Source: Flammeovirgaceae bacterium UBA2366
GTDB taxonomy: Bacteria > Bacteroidota > Bacteroidia > Cytophagales > Cyclobacteriaceae
DNA length: 64,000 nucleotides
Reading direction: 5' to 3'
NCBI GenBank assembly: GCA_002344065.1
Contig: DDTK01000008.1
Span: 1 to 64,000 of the forward strand
Notes under the pieces: generated by a model
Databases searched by the model: none
Seen by the model: the letters and a program-made list of their open reading frames with translations, nothing else
What the model was told of the DNA's origin: nothing
Made by a program: the position numbers and the translations under genes
Shown here: positions 9,022 to 17,359 of the stretch, in pieces
Numbering within the stretch: the stretch's first letter is position 1
Layout: each line of letters starts with the position of its first letter

Positions 9022-9324
9022 TCAGGCAGGTGGTTGAACACCAAAGAATTCATAATTTTTAGCGATGTAGCCCTTCCATTGTTCAGGCACCTGACTTTCT
9101 TCAAAAATAGCCTCCACCGGACAGGCCGGTACGCAGGCATCGCAATCAATACAAACCTCCGGATTAATGTAGAGTTGCTTTCCTTCCTTTTCAAAGCCAG
9201 GCTCCTTGACTTCTGACCCGCTTCCATCCTGACTAATCGGTCCATGAATACAATCTACCGGACAAACATCCACACACGCAGTATCGCATGTACTTACACA
9301 GGGTTCGCAAATAGTATAAGGCAT
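9022..9324 (-). CDS. fdx: Bacterial-type ferredoxin with two Fe-S cluster motifs
   Basis: 100 residues. The N-terminal cluster motif is CEPCVSTCDTACVDVCPVDC (residues 6-25), with more spacing cysteines than a plain 2[4Fe4S] ferredoxin, as in Thermus/Azotobacter-type seven- or eight-iron ferredoxins. The second motif is CIDCDACVPACPVEAI (about 57-72). It is a soluble one-electron carrier. It lies back to back with the korA-korB-nuo run, with 137 bp between starts, so it is the obvious candidate acceptor for the 2-oxoacid oxidoreductase and donor for the NADH-module-less complex I. A TGA-N6-TCA site sits in the shared intergenic region. Confidence 0.93.
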   Translation of the reverse strand: MPYTICEPCVSTCDTACVDVCPVDCIHGPISQDGSGSEVKEPGFEKEGKQLYINPEVCIDCDACVPACPVEAIFEESQVPEQWKGYIAKNYEFFGVQPPA

Positions 9325-9348
9325 AGTGAGGTATTTTTTGTTATTGAG

Positions 9349-9391
9349 TGATAAATGTCATGTTTGAAGGTAAGGAATAAATTTATACTAG
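9349..9391 (+). promoter_or_regulatory. TGA-N6-TCA operator candidate between ferredoxin and korA-nuo
   Basis: TGATAAATGTCA at 9349-9360 fits the FNR/FixK-like core. At the spacing seen elsewhere in the window (29.5 bp from centre) lies TATACTAG (9384-9391), a two-mismatch TAnnTTTG box pointing at korA. It could serve either gene. Weaker than the sites at 23540, 29798, 49395 and 56505. Confidence 0.4.
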
Positions 9392-9461
9392 CCCAATTTT
9401 AGGGGTTACGGTAGTTTATATGGGTGGGGTAATGTAACTTAACAGACGAAAAATTTTAGCC

Positions 9462-11321
9462 ATGAGTGAGACATTGGTAAACGGCAAAAAAACAACAACA
9501 GAGCTTGAAAAAGTGGTTATCCGGTTTGCAGGCGATTCCGGGGACGGAATGCAGCTTACCGGTTCGCAATTCAGTTTTACATCAGCTTTATGGGGCAACG
9601 ACCTCGCAACGTTTCCGGATTTTCCGGCCGAAATACGGGCTCCACAAGGAACTGTAGAAGGTGTTTCCGGATTCCAGGTACAGATTGGGAAAATTGATAT
9701 TTATACTCCGGGTGACCAGGCCGATGTTTTGGTGGCCATGAATCCGGCTGCGTTGAAATCAAATTTACAGTTTGCCCGAAAAGGTGGTAATGTTATTGTT
9801 GATCTCGATGCATTTGTTGACCGCAACATTGAAAAGGCAGGCTTTGCATCAAATCCTTTAGAGGATGGAACATTAGCTGACTACAATGTAGTAGAAGCTC
9901 CCATTTCTTCACTTACTAAAACTGCATTGGAGGGACTTCAACTCGACAATAAAAGCATCATGCGCTCAAAGAACATGTTTGCATTGGGTATGATGTACTG
10001 GCTTTTCGATCGCTCCCTAAAAGAAACAGAGAAATACATTGACTCAAAATTCAAAAAAACTCCGGCTTTGGCCGAAGGAAATAAGCGCGCACTAAACGCT
10101 GGCTTTCATTATGCCGAAACCATTGAAGCACTTCCTTCAATGTACAAAATACCGCCTGCTATCATTGAAAAGGGAGTCTATCGCCACATCTCTGGCAACA
10201 CAGCCACTGCGTGGGGTTTGATGGCTGCAGCTGAAAGAGCGCGTAAAAAACTTTTCTTAGGGTCTTATCCCATTACCCCAGCTTCAGATATTCTTCACGA
10301 ACTATCGCGCCATAAAAATTTAGGCGTTATTACTATGCAGGCCGAAGACGAAATTGCCGCAGTATGTTCTGCCATTGGAGCCAGTTATGCCGGTCAACTC
10401 GGAGTAACAACTTCATCCGGACCAGGTATTGCCTTAAAAGGTGAGGCAATTGGTCTCGCTATTATGGCCGAAATTCCGCTGGTGGTTGTCGATGTTCAAC
10501 GCGGTGGTCCATCCACAGGACTTCCAACAAAAACAGAACAGGCCGATATTAACATTGCCGTGTTTGGCAGAAATAGCGAAAGCCCAGCCGTTGTGCTTGC
10601 CGCGAGTACACCTGCTAACTGTTTTGAATTTGCTTATATGGCTGCCAAAATTGCCATGGAACATATGACTCCGGTTATTTTGCTTACCGATGGCTATCTG
10701 GCAAACGGATCAGAGCCATGGAAATTCCCAAAGACTGCCGATATGCCTCCCATCAACTTAGAGGAAGCAAAGAAAAGCAATGGTGTGTATTACCCTTATG
10801 AACGCGATACGGAAAAGCTTGCCCGGGGTTGGGCCGTGCCTGGCACACCTGGTTTTGAGCACCGCATTGGCGGTTTGGAGAAACAGGAGAAAACAGGAAA
10901 TGTTTCTTACGACCCAACGAACCACGAAAAAATGGTACGCACCCGTGCCGAAAAAGTTGAGCGGGTGGCCAACTATATTCCTGACCTGGAAGTACAAGGC
11001 AACGGTGATGGCAAATTACTAGTGGTGGGTTGGGGCGGAACATTCGGTGGTTTGCGAACAGCGGTTACCGAACTTCAGCATGCCAATAAAAAAGTTGATT
11101 TTGTTCACTTCAACTATATTAATCCGTTACCTAAAAACACAAAAGCTATTTTTGAAAAATATAACAAAATAGTAGTGTGCGAATTAAACATGGGCCAGTT
11201 TGCTTCTTTGTTACGAAGTAAATTCCCTGGTATGAATATTTTATCATATTCAAAAATCCAGGGACAGCCTTTTCTTGTTACTGAACTGAAAGAAGTTTTT
11301 ATTGAACACCTAAAAGATTGA
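9462..11321 (+). CDS. korA: 2-oxoacid:ferredoxin oxidoreductase, fused gamma-alpha subunit (first copy)
   Basis: 619 residues. The N-terminal gamma-type domain (about 18-200) starts with VVIRFAGDSGDGMQLTG. The pyrimidine-binding alpha domain follows, with LGSYPITPASDILHELS (about 266-282), QAEDEIAAVCSAIGASYAG and TTSSGPGIALKGEA. Together with KorB it oxidises a 2-oxoacid, most likely 2-oxoglutarate, to the acyl-CoA and reduces ferredoxin. The ATG at 9462 is the first start after the divergent promoter region. KorB begins 3 bp after the stop and nuoA 2 bp after korB, so it heads one long operon. A paralogue lies at 58608. Substrate (2-oxoglutarate or pyruvate) is not settled by sequence. Confidence 0.92.
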   Translation: MSETLVNGKKTTTELEKVVIRFAGDSGDGMQLTGSQFSFTSALWGNDLATFPDFPAEIRAPQGTVEGVSGFQVQIGKIDIYTPGDQADVLVAMNPAALKSNLQFARKGGNVIVDLDAFVDRNIEKAGFASNPLEDGTLADYNVVEAPISSLTKTALEGLQLDNKSIMRSKNMFALGMMYWLFDRSLKETEKYIDSKFKKTPALAEGNKRALNAGFHYAETIEALPSMYKIPPAIIEKGVYRHISGNTATAWGLMAAAERARKKLFLGSYPITPASDILHELSRHKNLGVITMQAEDEIAAVCSAIGASYAGQLGVTTSSGPGIALKGEAIGLAIMAEIPLVVVDVQRGGPSTGLPTKTEQADINIAVFGRNSESPAVVLAASTPANCFEFAYMAAKIAMEHMTPVILLTDGYLANGSEPWKFPKTADMPPINLEEAKKSNGVYYPYERDTEKLARGWAVPGTPGFEHRIGGLEKQEKTGNVSYDPTNHEKMVRTRAEKVERVANYIPDLEVQGNGDGKLLVVGWGGTFGGLRTAVTELQHANKKVDFVHFNYINPLPKNTKAIFEKYNKIVVCELNMGQFASLLRSKFPGMNILSYSKIQGQPFLVTELKEVFIEHLKD

Positions 11322-11324
11322 TCT

Positions 11325-12353
11325 ATGGAAGCCCTTGCCGATATACCAAAAGCTTATACCAAAAAGGATTTTGAAAGCGACCAGTTAGTACGGTGGTGTC
11401 CGGGATGTGGAGATTACTCTATTTTATCGGCCATGACCAATGCATTGCCCCAACTGGGAATACCTCGTGAAAATTTTGTTTTCGTTTCAGGCATCGGGTG
11501 TGCAGCCCGGTTTCCTTATTACATGAATACCTATGGCTTTCATACCATTCATGGTCGCGGACCAGCAGTGGCAACGGGTGTTAAACTTGCCAATCCTAAA
11601 CTAAGTGTTTGGGAAGTACAGGGCGATGGTGATGCGTTAGCTATTGGTGGCAATCATTTCATCCATGCTTTGCGCAGAAATATTGATATCAACATTCTTC
11701 TGTTTAATAATGAAATCTACGGATTAACGAAAGGGCAATACTCCCCCACCTCTCCCACCGGATTGGTTACAAAATCTACTCCTTATGGATCGGTTGAAAG
11801 ACCTTTCCATGCCGCTGAACTGGTGATTGGTGCGCAAGGAACATTTTATGCCCGTACGATTGATACCAATCCAAAATTAATGACCGAAATTTTTGTGCAT
11901 GCCGCAAAACACATAGGCACATCATTGGTTGAAGTATTGCAAAATTGTGTCATCTTTAACGATGATGCACATGCCGGTGTAACGGCCAAGCAAAATCGTG
12001 ATGACTTCCAGTTGCATGTAAAACATGGTCAGCCATTATTATTTGGCAAAGACAACAAAAAAGGCATCCGTTTAAACGGATTAAAACTAGAAGTGGTGAC
12101 GTTGAGCGAAAATGGTATCACCGAAAAGGATATACTGGTGCATGATGCCAACAATGAAGATCCTGCACTTCACCTGATGCTTGCACGCATGGCCCCGCCA
12201 CACTTCCCGATGGCGTTGGGTGTAATCCGTGAAGTACGGGCTAAAACCTATGATGAAGCAATCGCTGAAGAGCGCGAAAAAATAACTGAAAACGCTAAAT
12301 ACCATTCAGTCGATGATTTATTGAAGAGTGGTGAAACCTGGGAAATCAAGTAA
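11325..12353 (+). CDS. korB: 2-oxoacid:ferredoxin oxidoreductase, beta subunit (first copy)
   Basis: 342 residues. The thiamine diphosphate domain is marked by WCPGCGDYSIL (about 24-34), FVSGIGCAARFPYYM, and the TPP/Mg motif GDGDALAIGGNHFIHALRRN; the cysteines in CPGC and GIGC match the [4Fe-4S] ligands of KorB-type subunits. It partners the gamma-alpha subunit directly upstream. Its stop (12351-12353) is followed after two bases by the ATG of nuoA, which makes cotranslation of the two complexes likely. Compare the second copy, which has CAGCGAISV at the first cluster motif. Confidence 0.93.
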   Translation: MEALADIPKAYTKKDFESDQLVRWCPGCGDYSILSAMTNALPQLGIPRENFVFVSGIGCAARFPYYMNTYGFHTIHGRGPAVATGVKLANPKLSVWEVQGDGDALAIGGNHFIHALRRNIDINILLFNNEIYGLTKGQYSPTSPTGLVTKSTPYGSVERPFHAAELVIGAQGTFYARTIDTNPKLMTEIFVHAAKHIGTSLVEVLQNCVIFNDDAHAGVTAKQNRDDFQLHVKHGQPLLFGKDNKKGIRLNGLKLEVVTLSENGITEKDILVHDANNEDPALHLMLARMAPPHFPMALGVIREVRAKTYDEAIAEEREKITENAKYHSVDDLLKSGETWEIK

Positions 12354-12355
12354 GC

Positions 12356-12706
12356 ATGAGCAGCGAAGCCTTAATTATTTTTTTTCTGGGTGGTGTAGTT
12401 ATGGTTGGTGCGGGAATACTCGCATCCAACTTGCTTGCGCCCAAATCAAGCAATCTTCAAAAAGCTGAACCCTACGAATGCGGGGTGCCTACTCAAGGCA
12501 CTTCGTGGATTCAGTTTCGGGTTGGCTATTACTTGTTTGCCATCCTCTTTCTCATTTTCGATGTAGAGACTGTATTTATCTTTCCATGGGCCGTGGTTAT
12601 GAAAAAAGTCGGACTCTCAGCATTTATTGAAATTTTAATTTTCCTGATCATTCTTGGCCTTGGGTTGTTATATGCCTGGAAAAAGAAAGCATTGAAATGG
12701 GAGTAA
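12356..12706 (+). CDS. nuoA: NADH-quinone oxidoreductase-type subunit A (complex I)
   Basis: 116 residues, three membrane helices (about 5-25, 60-80, 88-108). The conserved loop between helices 1 and 2 is present with EPYECGVP, and the FLIFDVETVFIFPWA segment of helix 2 carries the family's acidic residues. It belongs to the membrane arm near the quinone site. It starts 2 bp after korB and its last 10 bp overlap nuoB. Confidence 0.96.
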   Translation: MSSEALIIFFLGGVVMVGAGILASNLLAPKSSNLQKAEPYECGVPTQGTSWIQFRVGYYLFAILFLIFDVETVFIFPWAVVMKKVGLSAFIEILIFLIILGLGLLYAWKKKALKWE

Positions 12707-13266
12707 ACCAAAACACCATAGACCCACAGAAACACCAGGAACTTCTCAAAGAGTTTCCCGGAGAAGTTGTGCGTGGCCCGGGAAGTAACATCGTGATTAC
12801 TTCCATAGACAGTGTTGTGAACTGGTCCAGGGCAAATTCACTTTGGCCCTTGGTATTCGGCACCAGTTGTTGCGCCATTGAAATGATGGCAACCGGTGCC
12901 AGCAGACATGACTGGTCACGGTTTGGAACCGAGGTAGCACGCGCCACGCCACGCCAGGCCGACTTAATTGTTATTGCCGGAACTATCGTAAATAAAATGG
13001 CACCGGTACTAAAAAGACTTTATGATCAGATGGCCGATCCGAAATATGTAATCGCTATGGGAGCCTGTGCAACCTCTGGTGGGCCATTCTATTATAATAC
13101 CTATTCGGTGGTAAAAGGTGCTGATCATATTATTCCGGTGGATGTATACGTGCCCGGCTGCCCACCACGACCGGAAGCTTTGTTGTATGGCATCATGCAA
13201 CTACAGAAAAAAATTAAAGGAGAATCGCTGGCCGAGCCCCGCGACCCGATGAAGGATTTTGTTTAA
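12697..13266 (+). CDS. nuoB: Complex I subunit B (cluster N2)
   Basis: 189 residues. The N2 [4Fe-4S] ligands are visible as the CCAIEMM pair, the cysteine in MGACATSGG, and that in VPGCPPRPEALLYG. It connects the hydrophilic chain to the quinone site. The gene overlaps nuoA by 10 bp. A palindrome-bearing spacer of 52 bp separates it from nuoC. Confidence 0.97.
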   Translation: MGVNQNTIDPQKHQELLKEFPGEVVRGPGSNIVITSIDSVVNWSRANSLWPLVFGTSCCAIEMMATGASRHDWSRFGTEVARATPRQADLIVIAGTIVNKMAPVLKRLYDQMADPKYVIAMGACATSGGPFYYNTYSVVKGADHIIPVDVYVPGCPPRPEALLYGIMQLQKKIKGESLAEPRDPMKDFV

Positions 13267-13275
13267 CCTCACCCC

Positions 13276-13305
13276 CCTCCCCTCTCCTAAAAAGGAGAGG
13301 GGAGG
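13276..13305. repeat. Perfect 13-bp inverted repeat in the nuoB-nuoC spacer
   Basis: CCTCCCCTCTCCT (13276-13288) pairs with AGGAGAGGGGAGG (13293-13305) across AAAA. It shares its core with the repeat at 8852-8911. There is no T-run after it, so it is unlikely to be a full terminator; it may act as a hairpin in the operon mRNA. Confidence 0.8.
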
Positions 13306-13318
13306 TAACGGATACTAA

Positions 13319-13777
13319 ATGGATAACGAAGCGTTAAAAGAATTCATTCTGCAACGAGTACCTGAAGCTGAACTAGCTCAAGGTACTCAATACTTACAAG
13401 TTGTTGTTCCTGCTGAAAAAGCTTACACCCTCCTCTCCGAACTCAAATCCAATCCGCAAACTTCTTTCGACTATCTCTTCTGCGTAACCGGTGTTGACTG
13501 GCCACAGCACATGGAAGTAGTCTATCATTTAAAGTCTACCACCTTCAATCATATGGTGGTGGTAAAGGGCAAGATAAGTTCGCGGGAAAAACCGGAGATA
13601 GAAACAGTCTGTAAACTCTGGCGGACAGCCGAATTTCATGAGCGCGAAATATTTGATTTATATGGGATTGTTTTCAAAAATCATCCCGACCTGAGAAGGT
13701 TACTACTGACTGATGATTGGGTGGGTTACCCCATGCGAAAAGATTATGATGACCCTGTAAATATGATTGCCTACTAA
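13319..13777 (+). CDS. nuoC: Complex I subunit C (30 kDa)
   Basis: 152 residues, the length of unfused NuoC. The family signature is present near the C-terminus: WRTAEFHEREIFDLYGIVFKNHPDLRRLLL region, then DDWVGYPMRKDY. It is a peripheral scaffold subunit between NuoB and NuoD. NuoC and NuoD are separate but directly abutting (stop 13777, next ATG 13778), unlike the fused NuoCD of enterobacteria. Confidence 0.95.
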   Translation: MDNEALKEFILQRVPEAELAQGTQYLQVVVPAEKAYTLLSELKSNPQTSFDYLFCVTGVDWPQHMEVVYHLKSTTFNHMVVVKGKISSREKPEIETVCKLWRTAEFHEREIFDLYGIVFKNHPDLRRLLLTDDWVGYPMRKDYDDPVNMIAY

Positions 13778-14896
13778 ATGGAAGAAACCGTTTACAAAGA
13801 GCTGGAATCAGAAGAGTACTTCATCAATATGGGGCCTCAACATCCGTCTACGCACGGAGTATTGCGCCTGGTGCTTTCACTCGATGGGGAAATCATTCGC
13901 AAAGTGGAGCCCCATATCGGGTACATCCATCGCTCAATAGAAAAAATGTGTGAACACGACAGCTACCAGCAAATCGTGCACCTCACCGACCGGATGGATT
14001 ACCTTTCTTGCCACATCAACAATGAAGCGGTTTGTCTTGGTGTAGAAATGGGTCTGCAACTGGAAGTGCCCGAACGGGTAAAAGTTATCCGCACCATTAT
14101 TGGTGAACTTACACGACTATCATCGCACCAACTTTGGTGGGGCGTAATGGGCATGGACTTAGGGGCCATCACAACTTTTCTATACGGCTTCCGCGATCGC
14201 GAATTAATAACGGATATTTTCGAAGAAACCTGTGGCGCACGACTCACCATGAATTACAATATTCCTGGTGGATTGATGTTTGATATCCATCCGAATTTTC
14301 AAAAGCGCACCAAAGATTTCATCACGTACTTTAAAAAGAAATTACCTGAATATGATGACCTGCTTTCCAATAACGTGATTTTCAGAGAACGGACGTTGGG
14401 CATTGGTAACCTGTCAAAAGAAGATGCCATTTCTTTTGGTGTTACAGGACCAACTGGGCGCGCCTCCGGATTTTCATGCGATGTACGAAAGCATCATCCC
14501 TACAGCGCTTACAATAAGGTTGAATTCAAGGAAATACTTCGCACCGAGGGAGATTGCTATGCCCGTTACCAATGTCGCATTGATGAAATGTGGGAGTCAC
14601 TTTCTATTATTGAACAACTGATCGACAACATTCCGGAAGGACCATACAAAGCCCCTACCAAGGCAGTAATCAAATTACCCAAAGGAGAGTTTTACCAGAA
14701 AGTTGAAACTGCGCGGGGTGAATTTGGTGTGTACATCATAAGCGAAGGACAAAAAAGTCCGTACCGTTTAAAGTTTCGTTCACCGGGCTTCAGTAACCTG
14801 TCGGCCCTTAACCACATGGCACAGGGCTGTAAAATTGCTGACCTCGTTGCCATTATGTCAACATTAGATTTAGTAATACCCGATATAGACCGATAA
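13778..14896 (+). CDS. nuoD: Complex I subunit D (49 kDa)
   Basis: 372 residues. The quinone-site motif GPQHPSTHGVLRLVL lies near residues 19-33, followed by HIGYIHRSIEKMCE and RLSSHQLWWG; the C-terminal APTKAVIKLPKG and PYRLKFRSPGFSNL segments are standard. This subunit forms most of the quinone pocket. Only one base separates it from nuoH, so there is no room for nuoE, nuoF and nuoG in their usual place. Confidence 0.96.
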   Translation: MEETVYKELESEEYFINMGPQHPSTHGVLRLVLSLDGEIIRKVEPHIGYIHRSIEKMCEHDSYQQIVHLTDRMDYLSCHINNEAVCLGVEMGLQLEVPERVKVIRTIIGELTRLSSHQLWWGVMGMDLGAITTFLYGFRDRELITDIFEETCGARLTMNYNIPGGLMFDIHPNFQKRTKDFITYFKKKLPEYDDLLSNNVIFRERTLGIGNLSKEDAISFGVTGPTGRASGFSCDVRKHHPYSAYNKVEFKEILRTEGDCYARYQCRIDEMWESLSIIEQLIDNIPEGPYKAPTKAVIKLPKGEFYQKVETARGEFGVYIISEGQKSPYRLKFRSPGFSNLSALNHMAQGCKIADLVAIMSTLDLVIPDIDR

Positions 14897-14897
14897 C

Positions 14898-15983
14898 ATG
14901 AAGTGGCTCTACGACTTTTCCTATCTCACTCACGCCATCCATAAAGGATTATCGGAGCGATTTGAGCCGGGTACGGTGGTGATACTTGAAATGGTCATGG
15001 TAGGCGTTGCCTTCATGCTACTCTTTGCCGTTTTAGGATTGGTGTTAGTGTATGCCGAACGAAAAGTAAGTGCTGTGATTCAACAACGTCTTGGTCCGAT
15101 GCGGGTGGGCAAATGGGGGACTGCACAGACGCTGGCCGATGTGGTCAAACTACTATTAAAAGAACCCCTGATCAATAAAGATGCTGATCGTTTTCTCTTC
15201 AACCTTGCGCCCTTTGTTATCATGATCGCAGCCTTTATGGCCATTGCCGCCCTACCGTTTGCCAAAGGTTTACACGCTATCGATTTTGATATTGGTATTT
15301 TATATATAGCTGCAGTTTCATCATTGGGTGTAATTGGAATTTTATTAGCCGGCTGGTCATCCAACAATAAATATTCACTGATTGGTGCTATGCGTTCAGG
15401 TGCTCAGATTATCAGCTATGAACTTTCGGTAGCGCTGTCACTCCTTACCATAGTGGTACTTACCGGAAGCTTGCAACTGAGTGTCATAGTAGAATCGCAG
15501 GCCGATGGCTGGTGGATTTTTAAAGGTCATATTCCGGCTATGATTGCCTTCCTGATTTTTCTGATCGCCAGCACTGCAGAAACCAACCGCGGACCATTTG
15601 ATTTGGCAGAAGCAGAATCTGAATTAACAGCAGGATTTCATACCGAGTATTCCGGATTGAAATTCGCCTTTTTCTTTCTGGCTGAGTTTGCCAACATGTT
15701 TATTGTGGCGGGTATTGGAGCAACTGTCTTCCTGGGAGGCTGGATGCCCTTTCACATCGGAACATGGGAAGGGTTTAATGCCGTGATGGATTTTATTCCT
15801 CCGATAGTGTGGTTCTTTGGCAAAGTTGGTTTTATGATTTTTCTAATGATGTGGTTTCGGTGGACGTTTCCACGGTTACGCATTGATCAGTTATTGACAT
15901 TGGAATGGAAATATTTACTGCCGATAAATCTGATGAACATTGTGCTGATGGCATTTTTAAGTTTGATGGGTTGGCATTTTTAG
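14898..15983 (+). CDS. nuoH: Complex I subunit H
   Basis: 361 residues with about eight membrane helices. The strongly conserved loop AERKVSAVIQQRLGPMRVG is present near residues 54-72 and the acidic loop NRGPFDLAEAESELTAGFHTEYSG follows at about 228-251. NuoH joins the quinone channel to the proton-pumping arm. It begins directly after nuoD and is followed by a spacer with an inverted repeat before nuoI. Confidence 0.96.
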   Translation: MKWLYDFSYLTHAIHKGLSERFEPGTVVILEMVMVGVAFMLLFAVLGLVLVYAERKVSAVIQQRLGPMRVGKWGTAQTLADVVKLLLKEPLINKDADRFLFNLAPFVIMIAAFMAIAALPFAKGLHAIDFDIGILYIAAVSSLGVIGILLAGWSSNNKYSLIGAMRSGAQIISYELSVALSLLTIVVLTGSLQLSVIVESQADGWWIFKGHIPAMIAFLIFLIASTAETNRGPFDLAEAESELTAGFHTEYSGLKFAFFFLAEFANMFIVAGIGATVFLGGWMPFHIGTWEGFNAVMDFIPPIVWFFGKVGFMIFLMMWFRWTFPRLRIDQLLTLEWKYLLPINLMNIVLMAFLSLMGWHF

Positions 15984-15989
15984 CCACGA

Positions 15990-16029
15990 GCTTTTAGTTG
16001 CCAGCTTCCACCTGCTCGCAACTAAAAGC
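15990..16029. repeat. 12-bp inverted repeat in the nuoH-nuoI spacer
   Basis: GCTTTTAGTTGC (15990-16001) and GCAACTAAAAGC (16018-16029) are perfect complements across 16 bases. No T-run follows. It is the second of three palindromic spacers inside the nuo operon. Confidence 0.8.
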
Positions 16030-16051
16030 CGGTAGCTTGATTGATATAAAA

Positions 16052-16528
16052 ATGAAAAGTATAGTAAACTACTTTAAGGAAATCTTCTTCGGACTGAAGT
16101 CACTCGTTACCGGGCTTAGGGTGACAGGTCATTACTTTACCCATCCGAAAGAAATCATCACCCAGCAATATCCTGAAAATCGTGAGACACTTAAGATGTT
16201 TGAGCGCTTTCGGGGTGAAGTAGTGCTGTTGCACAATGAAAATAATGAACATAAATGCACGGGCTGTTCTGCATGTGAAGTAGCCTGCCCAAACGGAACC
16301 ATTGAAATTATCCATAAACGCGTGGATGTAGACGGACGAAAGGTAAAGGCACTCGACACGTTTGTGTATCATTTGCAAATGTGCACTATGTGCGGTTTGT
16401 GCATACCCGCCTGCCCTACCGATGCCATTGTAATGGCCAATACGTTTGAGCATGCAGTTTTTGATCGGTCAAAGCTGACCAAAGTTTTGAATAATCCTGG
16501 TTCTAAAATTATGGACGGCATCAAATAA
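16052..16528 (+). CDS. nuoI: Complex I subunit I (two [4Fe-4S] clusters)
   Basis: 158 residues from the ATG at 16052, giving MKSIVNYFKEIFFGLKSL, the usual amphipathic start. An in-frame upstream start at 15998 would place codons inside the spacer hairpin and adds residues that do not resemble NuoI. The two cluster motifs are CTGCSACEVACPNGTI and CTMCGLCIPACPTDAI. In the complex it relays electrons from the input module to NuoB. With no NuoEFG here, it is the likely docking point for ferredoxin. Its stop overlaps the nuoJ ATG by one base. Confidence 0.95.
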   Translation: MKSIVNYFKEIFFGLKSLVTGLRVTGHYFTHPKEIITQQYPENRETLKMFERFRGEVVLLHNENNEHKCTGCSACEVACPNGTIEIIHKRVDVDGRKVKALDTFVYHLQMCTMCGLCIPACPTDAIVMANTFEHAVFDRSKLTKVLNNPGSKIMDGIK

Positions 16529-17043
16529 TGGCAACGAGCGCAATCATATTTTACACAATTTCAGGAGTGATGATCCTCTTCTCCCTGCTGGCCGTTACCA
16601 GCCGTAGAATTCTTAGGGCTGCTATATACCTGCTCTTTGCATTGGCCGGAACAGCTGCCTTGTATTTTATGGTCGACTACCAGTTTTTAGCAGCCGTACA
16701 GCTTATCGTATATGCTGGTGGTATTGTAGTACTGATCATTTTCTCCGTATTGTTAACTACCCACATTAATGAGAAACTTGAAAAGCCGACCTGGGGCAAA
16801 GTATTTATTACAGCAACGCTTGCATTAGGAGGGTTGGTGCTTACGCTATTTATATTAACCAATCACGAATTTGTTTTAGGTACCAAGCCTTCAGCCGAAG
16901 CAACTGTGAGTGTTATTGGTGAACGCTTGCTGGGTTACCAGGCAGGTGGTTATGTGCTTCCATTCGAGGTAATCAGTATTTTATTGCTGGCGGCTATGAT
17001 TGGTGCTATTGTTATCGCAAAACGTAACGCAACAAAATCATGA
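16528..17043 (+). CDS. nuoJ: Complex I subunit J
   Basis: 171 residues, five predicted membrane helices. The conserved helix 3 sequence FLAAVQLIVYAGGIVVLIIF is visible near residues 52-71. It is a membrane-arm subunit next to NuoK. Start overlaps the nuoI stop by 1 bp and its stop overlaps nuoK by 4 bp, which indicates coupled translation. Confidence 0.95.
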   Translation: MATSAIIFYTISGVMILFSLLAVTSRRILRAAIYLLFALAGTAALYFMVDYQFLAAVQLIVYAGGIVVLIIFSVLLTTHINEKLEKPTWGKVFITATLALGGLVLTLFILTNHEFVLGTKPSAEATVSVIGERLLGYQAGGYVLPFEVISILLLAAMIGAIVIAKRNATKS

Positions 17044-17357
17044 TGGAACATGTACCCATATCACATGTTTTGATGGTTACGTCAACCATGTTTTTTATTG
17101 GCGCCTACGGCTTTCTTACCAGGCGCAACCTGGTGACCATGTTAATTGGTGTTGAACTCATGTTGAACGCAGTGAATATCAACTTTGTGATTTTCGACCG
17201 GTACTTATATCCTGACCAAATAGAAGGTCATTTCTTTGCCTTGTTTATTATCGCCATAGCAGCGGCCGAAGCAGCCGTAGCCATTGCTATATTCATCAAT
17301 CTGTACAGAAATATTCGCTCCATTGATGTGGAGAAGGTTGATAATATGAAATACTGA
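17040..17357 (+). CDS. nuoK: Complex I subunit K
   Basis: 105 residues, three helices. Marks of the family are IGVELMLNAVNINFV with its membrane glutamate and AIAAAEAAVAIAIFINLYR with the second one. There are two adjacent ATG codons (17040 and 17043). The proton-channel glutamates needed for pumping are present. Confidence 0.96.
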   Translation: MMEHVPISHVLMVTSTMFFIGAYGFLTRRNLVTMLIGVELMLNAVNINFVIFDRYLYPDQIEGHFFALFIIAIAAAEAAVAIAIFINLYRNIRSIDVEKVDNMKY

Positions 17358-17359
17358 CC

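Noticed and set aside
9349..9360. Assigning the site to the ferredoxin gene alone
   Set aside because: The 29.5-bp spacing on the ferredoxin side falls on its start codon, so the korA direction is more likely.
14896..14898. Possible missed nuoE, nuoF or nuoG between nuoD and nuoH
   Set aside because: Only one base separates the two genes; no such frames were seen anywhere in the window.
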